64,000 nt of DNA, taken from assembly GCA_036480375.1 (NCBI GenBank), contig JAZGGI010000048.1, positions 1 through 64,000 of the forward strand. Direction: 5' to 3'. This DNA comes from Candidatus Zixiibacteriota bacterium (GTDB taxonomy: Bacteria; Zixibacteria; MSB-5A5; GN15; JAAZOE01). The translations under genes and the position numbers were made by a program. Below the pieces are notes generated by a model. The model saw only the letters and a program-made list of their open reading frames with translations. It was not told where the DNA came from and did not search any database. Position 1 is the first letter of the stretch. The number at the start of each line of letters is the position of its first letter. Positions 55,059 through 62,930 of the stretch are shown piece by piece.

Positions 55059-55463
55059 ATGCCTAATAACGTCATGGAAGTCATCTCCGGCATCGTCGGA
55101 GAACTAAAACAGATCGCCAGCGCCGAATCGATCATCGGCGAAGCGGTCACGGTCGGAGACAAAACCGTTATTCCAATCGTCAAAGTATCGGTCGGTTTCG
55201 GAGCCGGCGGGGGCGAAGGCGAAAAGGAAAAAACCGGCGGCGGATACGGAGCCGGTGGCGGCGGCGGATGTATCATCGAACCGGCCGCGTTTATTATTAT
55301 GGATGAAACCGGCATTTCCCTGCTTCCTGCAAAACCGGGTAAAATCGATTCCATCGTCGAAGCCATCCCCGGAGTCGTCAACAAAATTATGAAGCTCAAG
55401 AATAAACTCAAAAAATCGGATGACGGCGATTCGGGCGAAGACGCGGAGAGCGCCGACGAATAA
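55059..55463 (+). CDS. GerW/YtfJ family protein
   Basis: 134 residues: VMEVISGIVGELKQIASAESIIGEAVTVGDKTVIPIVKVSVGFGAGGG, a glycine-rich stretch (GGGYGAGGGGGCIIEPAAFI), and IDSIVEAIPGVVNKI. This is the GerW/YtfJ spore-protein family. The family also occurs in many organisms that do not sporulate, where its role is unknown. It begins one base after the DUF2953 stop, so the pair is an operon. Confidence 0.9.
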   Translation: MPNNVMEVISGIVGELKQIASAESIIGEAVTVGDKTVIPIVKVSVGFGAGGGEGEKEKTGGGYGAGGGGGCIIEPAAFIIMDETGISLLPAKPGKIDSIVEAIPGVVNKIMKLKNKLKKSDDGDSGEDAESADE

Positions 55464-55477
55464 ATTATATATTGTCT

Positions 55478-55622
55478 CGGGTCAGATACGGTCATCTGAC
55501 CCGCACAGGCAAAAACCTGTTTTCGGCTGTCGCGTAGCTAATCTAAATTTGGATTATTTTAACAATCCCTGCTACAAGTCGAACGATTGTTTCTTTGCGT
55601 AACGACAACCCTCGGGTTGTCG
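55478..55622. repeat. Intergenic cluster of three perfect hairpins
   Basis: CGGGTCAGAT/ATCTGACCCG (55478-55487 and 55494-55503, 10 pairs), ACAGG/CCTGT (55505-55520) followed by TTTT, and CGACAACCC/GGGTTGTCG (55603-55611 and 55614-55622, 9 pairs). The region between the genes has no coding potential. The first two may terminate the gerW transcript; the third has the look of a dispersed intergenic repeat, but no second copy was noticed in this window. Confidence 0.5.
55505..55523 (+). terminator. Probable terminator of the DUF2953-gerW operon
   Basis: ACAGG-CAAAAA-CCTGT (55505-55520) runs into TTTC. It is 42 bases past the gerW stop and directly follows the 10-pair hairpin at 55478-55503. The T-run is short, so it may be weak. 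Confidence 0.45.
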
Positions 55623-55674
55623 CTGTGTCAAAACCGCAAACCTGACATACCGGGACGCTAAAATTTTATTTATC

Positions 55675-55959
55675 ATGTGTGAAGAAAATCAGGACAGCAT
55701 CAAATATCCCATCGACGGCACGCTCGATTTGCATCAGTTCCAACCCAAAGACATCGCCGATGTCGTCAAAGAATATATTAAATGTTGTCTGGAGAAAAAG
55801 ATTTACACCCTGCGCATCATTCACGGTAAGGGTATCGGAGTTCAGCGAGAAATCGTCAAATCAATATTGAAGAAGCATCCGGCCGTCGTGTCGTTCCGAC
55901 ATGAAAGCGGTTCCGGCGGCGGCTGGGGCGCGACGGTAGTCGATTTGAAAAGTGATTGA
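55675..55959 (+). CDS. Smr domain protein
   Basis: 94 residues, essentially one Smr domain: DGTLDLHQFQPKDIADVVKEYI, RIIHGKGIGVQREIVKSIL (the HGKGIG nuclease signature) and a final GGGWGATVVDL. The domain is the C-terminal nuclease of MutS2 and occurs alone in many bacteria, acting on DNA or RNA structures or collided ribosomes. Its stop directly abuts the end of the convergent gene at 55960. Confidence 0.9.
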   Translation: MCEENQDSIKYPIDGTLDLHQFQPKDIADVVKEYIKCCLEKKIYTLRIIHGKGIGVQREIVKSILKKHPAVVSFRHESGSGGGWGATVVDLKSD

Positions 55960-56478
55960 TTAAAAGCTGAAATTAAATCCAAAATAAATTGTCTGAGAAT
56001 TCTCCGAATTATTTCCACCCTTTCTCATTGCTATATACAAATCATTCAAATCGATCGGCTGATCGGAATGAATCGCCGAGCCTGCAGCATAACCCAAAGC
56101 CCCCAACAGTATTGAATTAATTCCGAGATTGATGCCAAAATTTTTCTTTGACCTATCAGTATATTCAGGTGTTAAGGTAACCAATATGCCAAGAACCGAA
56201 CCGGCCACAAATCCTTCCTGAGCGTACGATTTGCGGCGGTAGGATGAAGCGATGTCATCACGGTCGATAAGTATATATTTCCCGGTCCTGAGCTGAATAC
56301 TTATAGCATGGTCGTTAGCCGTTTCATATTTGCCTATATGCTCGACACCGTTCTTAGTGACGATTTTCAATTTTATCCCCGGCAGGATTTCTTTGGCGGA
56401 AATGAGAGGCGATAAAACAACAATAAATAAAGAAAAACAAAATAGATAGCGGACGATTGATGAATATGAATGATCCAT
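55960..56478 (-). CDS. Small envelope protein, paralogue of the next gene
   Basis: 172 residues with a signal peptide or membrane anchor (YLFCFSLFIVVLSPLISA). KLKIVTKNGVEHIGKYETANDHAISIQLRTGKYILIDRDDIASSYRRK looks like a small beta-barrel that depends on a turn-rich KTKNG-x-x-x-x-G motif, followed by one or two glycine-rich hydrophobic segments (GFVAGSVLGILVTL and ILLGALGYAAGSAI). It ends FNFSF. The next upstream gene has the same plan. No known family is recognised. Confidence 0.6.
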   Translation of the reverse strand: MDHSYSSIVRYLFCFSLFIVVLSPLISAKEILPGIKLKIVTKNGVEHIGKYETANDHAISIQLRTGKYILIDRDDIASSYRRKSYAQEGFVAGSVLGILVTLTPEYTDRSKKNFGINLGINSILLGALGYAAGSAIHSDQPIDLNDLYIAMRKGGNNSENSQTIYFGFNFSF

Positions 56479-56507
56479 ATAGTATTTTCCTTTAGGAAAT
56501 TATCTTC

Positions 56508-57014
56508 CTAAAAATTCCATGCCAGGTTAATAAAAATCCCGTCGTCCCGCACTGTATACTTACCGACTTTTGTAAGACTGAAATCATCAATATCCGCAGT
56601 ATTATAAAAATTAAAATGAGATCCTACATAACCAGTAAAAATGCCACAAGCAACTCCAAAAGCAAATAACCGTGATACAAAGATGATATCTTTAGCTGAT
56701 GATTTTGAACCTAATGCCCTGCCGATGAAAACTCCGGAAAAAAATCCAACGACAAATCCCCGCCTGGACAGCTTTTCCTTTTTATATACTTCTGAAATAT
56801 CAGACCTGGACAGTGAAATATATTCACCGGTGAATTTTTTTAATGTTAAGGAATCAGCGGTGCCCGATTCATACCAGCCCTTGATTTCAAGACTGTTCTT
56901 GGTGATGATTTTAACGGCGTTGTGAATCAGGATTTCTCCGGCAGTAGAATTTGAAATTGAAAAGAATATGACAACCGTTAAAATCGATAAGAAATAAATA
57001 ATACGTTTCCCCAA
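56508..57014 (-). CDS. Small envelope protein, tandem paralogue
   Basis: 168 residues with a signal segment (IIYFLSILTVVIFFSISNSTAG). VKIITKNSLEIKGWYESGTADSLTLKKFTGEYISLSRSDISEVYKKEKLSRRGFVVG aligns by eye with the downstream gene, as do the glycine-rich helices after it (GFFSGVFIGRALG, ACGIFTGYVGSHF) and the terminal INLAWNF. The two genes are 29 bases apart on one strand, consistent with a tandem duplication. Confidence 0.6.
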   Translation of the reverse strand: MGKRIIYFLSILTVVIFFSISNSTAGEILIHNAVKIITKNSLEIKGWYESGTADSLTLKKFTGEYISLSRSDISEVYKKEKLSRRGFVVGFFSGVFIGRALGSKSSAKDIIFVSRLFAFGVACGIFTGYVGSHFNFYNTADIDDFSLTKVGKYTVRDDGIFINLAWNF

Positions 57015-57085
57015 AATTTCCTCCTCGCCCCCAGGAATTCAAATCATGGTATAATAATGATACCTACAAATATCGCATCATGCAA

Positions 57086-57116
57086 ACAAAAAGCCGTTAT
57101 TTTAATCAATAACGGC
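57086..57116 (-). terminator. Terminator of the subtilase gene
   Basis: GCCGTTATT (57093-57101), loop TTAATC, AATAACGGC (57108-57116), a nine-pair stem, with TTTTTGT after it on the minus strand. It lies 26 bases past the subtilase stop. Confidence 0.85.
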
Positions 57117-57141
57117 CAATTCATACTCTCTTTAACATTCA

Positions 57142-60090
57142 TCACTTCAAAAGTACCATCTTGCGCGTCAGGCTGGTGTTATCATGCGATACTCGGTACA
57201 GATAAATTCCGCTGGCAACAGCTTGACCGCTCCCGTCCATACCATCCCAGACAACCTCATGACGACCGGCGGGATATTTCTTATTATCCAGAGTTTTTAC
57301 AACTCGTCCCAAAATATCAAACACCTCGATTTTTACATTGCCTGATTTGGGCAGAGAAAATGAAATCGTAGTCGCCGGATTAAACGGATTGGGGAAATTC
57401 TGATATAGCGCGAACGTCCCTGGCAATATCGGATTATCGTCATCGACGTCGGTCGGCAGCAAATCATACACAACTTGCGCTCGCTGAGCGTTGGCAATAA
57501 AATCATCCCAGGCATCGCCGCCGACAATAGCGAAGGCGGCCGTATCCGATTGTCCCGGACTCAGAGAAAACGGGCCGGTCGAAGTTATATGCGCTGCGTC
57601 AACTACTCCGTTATAAAATGGCCGAAAATCGGTCGCCAGTCCGCGAAATTTCAATCCTTCATGGAAAAAGCTGCCGTAGGTTTCGACCGGACTTATCAAA
57701 ATTTCATGATTGAACATCCCCTCCGGATTAAGAATCCTCACGCCCCGGAAGTCGGATGAATCGGAAGCTGAGGCCCAGCAAACATATCCCATATCTTCGC
57801 TATCGACCGGACGGCCGTGATTCTGGCTGAAGACGTTGATATCCCAGTCGAAATAAAGTCCGGCATACAATCCGGTTATATCAGTGATGTTGTTGTTGGT
57901 GATGATATATTCGAGGATAATAAACTTATCATCCGGAGCCGAATTCCAGGCGTAGCTTTTCTGAACGATGGAAATCCCCAGAGGATTTTCGGCATAACTA
58001 TCATCAAATGACGAAACCGTTTCCTGATCGGCATAAATACCCGATGTCGTCGATTGAATCGTCCCACCCCCGGTTACAAAGAAATCGCTGTCGAGTTCCT
58101 GGGCGACATTGTGAGCGCCATCCGAGACGTGGGCCGAATCGGTTCCGATTAAAAAGGCACCCTCATACATATCATTGATGGCACTGCCGAATTGAAAACC
58201 GGAATATCCCAGTGGAGTATATGAATTGTCATTGAACCCAAACACGCCATAATTGGAGATAGTAAAGGCGATGGTTTCATTTTGATGATCATAATATGAC
58301 CGTTCGCCGCGCGAACAGACATAGAATTTCAGCGTTTGCACTTTGCTGTACCCACCGTCGGCGGTAATAAGCATATCAACAATATAGTAGCGATTGATTT
58401 CAATCGAATTATCAAAAGAAATCATGAGGAGCGATCCTCCTGTAGCGGAACCATTACGGCCGATTGCCCCGAAACTTATCTGGCTGGTTATAAGATTTAC
58501 ACCCGACTCGGGATTTGAAAAATCAGCGGTGACATTGAAAGCATCGGCGCCGATATTCTTGATCGTCATGGTCAAGTCAAGTTGATCACCGGGGTTAATA
58601 TGAGGGATATCAAATCCTTTGACCTGCAATGACGGAGTGGTCAACATCGTAAGTTCTTCGAGAGCTTTAACAATATCAATCAGGCCCCATCCGTAAGTAT
58701 TATCCGGTCCCGCCGTCCCCAGATCATGAGCCGAATTTAATAAAGCCGTCTTGATTTCATCAACTGTCGCGTCAGGATTTTTCTGGCGTAAAATAGCCAC
58801 CGCTCCCGATACATGCGGAGCCGCCGCCGAAGTTCCGCTGCGGATAGCGTAAACGTTATTCGGCTCGCATGAACGCACCGACTGTCCCGGAGCGACCACG
58901 TTCGGTTTGATGGAAACTCCATCACAGTTTGACGGTCCTCGTGACGAAGCGGACCAGATCGATGAATCGGGCGCGTAAACCGCGCCGATAGCGAAATTAG
59001 TAATCGAATCCTCAGCCCGATTGGCAGGGCTGCGAATAGCGTTGGCAGTAGTTCCTTCATTGCCCGCCGAAAAGACATTGACAATACCCAGACCGTCTTC
59101 GAGGTTGTCAATTACACCCCAGAATAATTCGCTGCATCCGATATCTTTTATGCCGTAGCTGTGATTGATGACGTCAGGAATATCGGTCACGGTATTGGGA
59201 TTACCGTCCGGGTCAGCCGCCCATTGAAAAGCGTCGAAAATCGAAGCTCCGGGAACGTCAATGGCCAGCGCGGCAATCCAGTCCGCGCCGGGCGCGACGC
59301 CGATTGTATCGCCGGTGGCGTCATCATGGCCGACCATAATTCCGGTTGTGTTCGTTCCATGCGCCCGCGATGATCCGGCTTCGGGAAAATCATGAGGATA
59401 GGTGGAAGTATCGATTCCGGGATACCAGCATTCCCGCGCCGAATAGCCTTTATTACCACGATAATTACTCGATAACGCCGGATGGTCTCCGTCAACCCCG
59501 CTGTCAAAACTGCATACAATCCGTCCGCTTCCATCATAACCCAAAGCCCAGGCCGAATCAGCGTTAATTGCAGAAAGATTGATCTCAACCCCGACCGATG
59601 TAGACAGAGATTCAATCCCGCTTTTCGGAGCCGGGACAGGTTCAATTTCAGGATAAGCCTCAATAGATTTAATAAATGAGTTATTTGCCAGAATTTTCAA
59701 TTTATCGGACCGAATCTCGGCCTCGATTAAATTATCAATCCAAAAATATTTTATATTTCTTGCCTGTCCGTTATTCACGAAGCTATTCAGGATGCTTTTA
59801 AGCGGCTGTTGGGACTTTTCGGCGTTTTCTTTCAATTGTTCTATGGCCGCCCGGCGGCGATCAGATAACTTCTTGAAATTTGCGTTCAAGGATGATTTAA
59901 ATGCGGCTTGATTATGCTCAGATTTCGGGACGATAACAACCCGAATCATTGCGTTTGTCTTATTCGTTTGAATTTTACTCTCAAGCCCGGAAGATATTTC
60001 TCCCGCCAATACCGCCGAAGCAAAAAGCGCGCAGGCAAAAGCAAAGGCCAGAAATCCGATTAGATGATATATTGCCGAACGTATAGTCAT
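57142..60090 (-). CDS. Secreted subtilisin-like (S8) serine protease with C-terminal sorting domain
   Basis: 982 residues. A signal peptide (FLAFAFACALFASAVLA) and a propeptide of about 120 residues precede the S8 domain. The catalytic residues are D196 (VCSFDSGVDGDHPAL), H244 (SRAHGTNTTG), N344 (FSAGNEG) and S421 (RSGTSAAAPHVSGA). A CARDB-like adhesive domain follows at about 480-590, then an uncharacterised beta-rich region and the final FlgD-like/type IX-style domain (NFPNPFNPATTISF, GRVVKTLDN, ASGIYLYRV, RKMVLLK). It is probably exported and then carried to the surface. The start at 60090 has GGAG five bases upstream; the longer frame from 60105 does not. Confidence 0.93.
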   Translation of the reverse strand: MTIRSAIYHLIGFLAFAFACALFASAVLAGEISSGLESKIQTNKTNAMIRVVIVPKSEHNQAAFKSSLNANFKKLSDRRRAAIEQLKENAEKSQQPLKSILNSFVNNGQARNIKYFWIDNLIEAEIRSDKLKILANNSFIKSIEAYPEIEPVPAPKSGIESLSTSVGVEINLSAINADSAWALGYDGSGRIVCSFDSGVDGDHPALSSNYRGNKGYSARECWYPGIDTSTYPHDFPEAGSSRAHGTNTTGIMVGHDDATGDTIGVAPGADWIAALAIDVPGASIFDAFQWAADPDGNPNTVTDIPDVINHSYGIKDIGCSELFWGVIDNLEDGLGIVNVFSAGNEGTTANAIRSPANRAEDSITNFAIGAVYAPDSSIWSASSRGPSNCDGVSIKPNVVAPGQSVRSCEPNNVYAIRSGTSAAAPHVSGAVAILRQKNPDATVDEIKTALLNSAHDLGTAGPDNTYGWGLIDIVKALEELTMLTTPSLQVKGFDIPHINPGDQLDLTMTIKNIGADAFNVTADFSNPESGVNLITSQISFGAIGRNGSATGGSLLMISFDNSIEINRYYIVDMLITADGGYSKVQTLKFYVCSRGERSYYDHQNETIAFTISNYGVFGFNDNSYTPLGYSGFQFGSAINDMYEGAFLIGTDSAHVSDGAHNVAQELDSDFFVTGGGTIQSTTSGIYADQETVSSFDDSYAENPLGISIVQKSYAWNSAPDDKFIILEYIITNNNITDITGLYAGLYFDWDINVFSQNHGRPVDSEDMGYVCWASASDSSDFRGVRILNPEGMFNHEILISPVETYGSFFHEGLKFRGLATDFRPFYNGVVDAAHITSTGPFSLSPGQSDTAAFAIVGGDAWDDFIANAQRAQVVYDLLPTDVDDDNPILPGTFALYQNFPNPFNPATTISFSLPKSGNVKIEVFDILGRVVKTLDNKKYPAGRHEVVWDGMDGSGQAVASGIYLYRVSHDNTSLTRKMVLLK

Positions 60091-60270
60091 GTTATCTCCA
60101 AACACAATATTACCTACCTCTCCAGAGCGAAGAATATGCCAGAAGACAAAAGAATTGAATATTTTTTACCTCAAGGCAAATAACAAGTTACTACCCGTAA
60201 AACAGTAAAAACTGCCTGAGTCTGCAAAATAATTACACATTTATGCCAGTTTTCTTCACGCCAAAACATG

Positions 60271-60582
60271 TTACATTTTTACGGCCGTACCGGATACCGC
60301 CACCATCAGCATCCCTTCACGGATGACTTCATAATCGAGATCGATACCGACTATGGCGTCGCCGCCTATACCTCGCGCCTCGACTATCATCTCGTCAATA
60401 GCGATTTTGCGGGCTCTTTGCAATTCCTTTTCATAAGTTCCCGACCGTCCGCCGACGATATCGGTAATCGAGGCGAATAAGTCTTTGAAAACGTTGGCGC
60501 CCATAATAGCTTCCCCGGTGACAACGCCCAGGTATTCCCGGATTTCCTTGCCCTGAATTGTTGGGGTTGTAGTGATAATCAT
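60271..60582 (-). CDS. YbjQ family (UPF0145) protein
   Basis: 103 residues, full length for the family: [28 protein letters not shown], the core [19 protein letters not shown] and a final [14 protein letters not shown]. The family forms small ring-like pentamers and has been called a heavy-metal-binding domain, but its function is not known. It lies ten bases after the membrane protein gene on the same strand. GGAG lies nine bases before the ATG. Confidence 0.92.
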   Translation of the reverse strand: MIITTTPTIQGKEIREYLGVVTGEAIMGANVFKDLFASITDIVGGRSGTYEKELQRARKIAIDEMIVEARGIGGDAIVGIDLDYEVIREGMLMVAVSGTAVKM

Positions 60583-60592
60583 TTTTATTCTC

Positions 60593-61015
60593 CTAATCTT
60601 TATCGATAATTCCGCGGCCCAGAAGGAATCCCGCGACCGCGCCGATAATACCGTAAATTAAAAAATCTATTACGATTTCAAAAAGCAGCCAGTTGGATAG
60701 ATTGAGGACAATTTGTCTTTTAATAATCCACACCGGCGATGAAGCGACCCAAATTATAAGTCCTGATTTTATTCCTACTCGCCAATCCGGCTCATCGAGA
60801 AATTTCAGCAACAGAGCTGACAGGTAGGCGATTGCCACACCCACGATCAAATTTAATACTAAATAGTAAAATCCGACGAGATGGGTAGAGTCGCGGACAA
60901 TATCGGGATTGGCCAGATAAAATCTGTCAAATATCAGAAATGCCGCAGTTCCCTGAAAGATATGGCACAAAACTCCGGCAGCCGCACCCGCCAGTATGAT
61001 TCGTTTGACCGGCAT
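60593..61015 (-). CDS. Small four-helix membrane protein
   Basis: 140 residues with four hydrophobic helices ([61 protein letters not shown] and [22 protein letters not shown]). No named family is known to me. The ATG at 61015 stands six bases after a TATTTT box, so translation is probably leaderless. It is followed by ybjQ. Confidence 0.7.
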   Translation of the reverse strand: MPVKRIILAGAAAGVLCHIFQGTAAFLIFDRFYLANPDIVRDSTHLVGFYYLVLNLIVGVAIAYLSALLLKFLDEPDWRVGIKSGLIIWVASSPVWIIKRQIVLNLSNWLLFEIVIDFLIYGIIGAVAGFLLGRGIIDKD

Positions 61016-61021
61016 GGATTG

Positions 61022-61050
61022 AAAATACTAATCTTAGGCGCAAATTCCAA
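61022..61050 (-). promoter_or_regulatory. Leaderless promoter of the membrane protein-ybjQ operon
   Basis: On the minus strand TTGGAA (61050-61045), 17 bases, TATTTT (61027-61022). The ATG starts six bases later at 61015, matching the expected transcription start. No ribosome site is present. Confidence 0.5.
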
Positions 61051-61113
61051 AAATTTACTTTGAAATACGGGGAAAATTGTTTAGAGTCCAAAAGTTAATA
61101 AACGGATGACATA

Positions 61114-61680
61114 ATGACTTTTTTGGAAATATTAATGATAGCTATAGCCCTGGCAATGGATGCCTTTACCGTTGCCATGGCCATCGGTCTGCACCTTTCA
61201 GTCAGGGGCAATATTCATCCCCGACAATATTTTCGGCTTGGATTTCATTTTGGACTGTTTCAGTTTTTCATGCCGATTTTAGGCTGGCTGGCCGGATCGA
61301 CAATCAGTTCATACATAAAAGCGTTTGACCATTGGATTGCCATGATCTTACTGACATATATCGGTGTTAAATTAATTCGCGAGGGCGGCAAATCAGAAGA
61401 ATACGCCCGGCCCGATCCAACCAAAGGCGTATCGCTGGTCGTTCTTTCGATAGCGACTTCGATTGACGCCCTGGCCATGGGTCTATCTCTGGCGCTTCTT
61501 GGAACTACCATTATTTACCCATCTATGATTATTGGTGTTGTGGCGTTGCTCTTTACCCTGGCCGGTTTATCGCTGGGCAATAAAATCGGTCTCAAATGGA
61601 GACAAAAAATAGCCTGGTTGGGGGGCTTGATTCTCATTGGCATCGGTCTTAAAATTCTTATCGAGCATATGTTTAGCTAA
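61114..61680 (+). CDS. mntP: Manganese efflux pump MntP
   Basis: 188 residues with six membrane helices. The two family motifs are AIALAMDAFTVAMAIGL near the N-terminus and SIATSIDALAMGLSLALLG in the fourth helix, each with the conserved aspartate. MntP exports Mn2+. I looked for a yybP-ykoY riboswitch in the 98 bases upstream and saw none. Confidence 0.93.
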   Translation: MTFLEILMIAIALAMDAFTVAMAIGLHLSVRGNIHPRQYFRLGFHFGLFQFFMPILGWLAGSTISSYIKAFDHWIAMILLTYIGVKLIREGGKSEEYARPDPTKGVSLVVLSIATSIDALAMGLSLALLGTTIIYPSMIIGVVALLFTLAGLSLGNKIGLKWRQKIAWLGGLILIGIGLKILIEHMFS

Positions 61681-61818
61681 AATAATATCTATATCGCGAA
61701 ACAATGGCGTCAGTGACTTGTCCTATTAAATAGCCTTGCTCGAAACAAAGAGCCTTAAAATACCGTAAGTATAACTCAGGTAGACAAAGGCGCATTAGCA
61801 AAGCGGATGGAGTGAATA

Positions 61819-62910
61819 ATGTTCAAAAAAATTATAATTATCGCTGTCAGTGTTACTATTCTGGGAGTATCATTGTTCTTTTTAGTCAGGAATGGAAACG
61901 CTTCCAAAGAAAATAATTTTAATACCGTGGCGTGCACCAAAGGTGATATCATCGATAAAGCCCTGGCGGTAGGAACGATTGTGCCCCGCGAAGAAATCGC
62001 CGTCAAATCCAACATTTCCGGAATCGTCAAGAAGCTGCATGTGGATATCGGCGATGTCGTGAAAATAGGCGATCCTCTTCTTGATATCGCCCCCGACCCG
62101 ACACCGCTCGAATATGCCGAAACTAAACGCCAGGTTGAAATCAGCGAAGTTACTTACGAAAATTCGAAGCGCGAGCTCGACCGCGTCAAGGCTCTGACGG
62201 ATAAAAATCTAATCGCCAAACAGGAGTATGAAACGGCCAAGTCAAAATTCGATGAGATGGAGTTGCGGTTGAACCTGGCGCAAGAAAAACTGGCCCTGAT
62301 TGAAAGCGGTCAGACAAAGATTGCTGGACGCGTCATTGAAAACGTGATTAAATCATCAATTGATGGTACGGTCCTGACCCGAAACGTCAATGTCGGCGAT
62401 CCGATAGTGCCGTTGACCAGTTTCCAGGCCGGAACCGAATTGATGCTCATGGCCGATATGACCGATTTGATGTTCAAAGGCCGGGTTGATGAAATTGACG
62501 TCGGTAAATTGTATGAAGGAATGCCGGTCGAAATAAAAATCGGAGCCCTCCCGGAAGCTAAAGTATTGGGTACGCTGACCAAAGTATCTCCCAAGGCGCA
62601 TCAGGATCAGGGATCGACGGTTTTTGCCATTGAAATTGTATTAATGGAAGTCGAAAACACGGAACTACGCGCCGGGTATTCGGCCAATGCCGATATTATC
62701 ATCACCAAAAAAGAAGATATCCTGCTCATCCCGGAAAGGTTAATTAATTTTGCAAACGATACCGCTTATGTTGAAATTCAGGATAGTCTCGGCATGCCCC
62801 TTAAAATCGTTCTGGAGGTAGGACTCTCCGATGGAATCAATATTGAAGTTGTTGATGGATTATCCGAAGAACAATTGGTCGTTGAACGACCGCCTAAAGA
62901 GATCGAATAA
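61819..62910 (+). CDS. HlyD/MacA-type periplasmic adaptor of an efflux transporter
   Basis: 363 residues. An N-terminal signal anchor (IIIIAVSVTILGVSLFFLV) is followed by the lipoyl-like half VAVGTIVPREEIAVKSNISGIVKKLHVDIGDVVKIGDPLLDI, a helical hairpin (ISEVTYENSKRELDRVKALTDKNLIAKQEYETAKSKFDEM...) and the beta-barrel and membrane-proximal parts. It would join an inner-membrane ABC permease to an outer-membrane channel. The next gene, 20 bases away, is a MacB-like permease. Confidence 0.93.
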   Translation: MFKKIIIIAVSVTILGVSLFFLVRNGNASKENNFNTVACTKGDIIDKALAVGTIVPREEIAVKSNISGIVKKLHVDIGDVVKIGDPLLDIAPDPTPLEYAETKRQVEISEVTYENSKRELDRVKALTDKNLIAKQEYETAKSKFDEMELRLNLAQEKLALIESGQTKIAGRVIENVIKSSIDGTVLTRNVNVGDPIVPLTSFQAGTELMLMADMTDLMFKGRVDEIDVGKLYEGMPVEIKIGALPEAKVLGTLTKVSPKAHQDQGSTVFAIEIVLMEVENTELRAGYSANADIIITKKEDILLIPERLINFANDTAYVEIQDSLGMPLKIVLEVGLSDGINIEVVDGLSEEQLVVERPPKEIE

Positions 62911-62930
62911 CTTTACGGGAGTGAACGCAG

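Noticed and set aside
61016-61113. A yybP-ykoY manganese riboswitch before mntP
   Set aside because: The conserved paired loops of that riboswitch are not present in these 98 bases.
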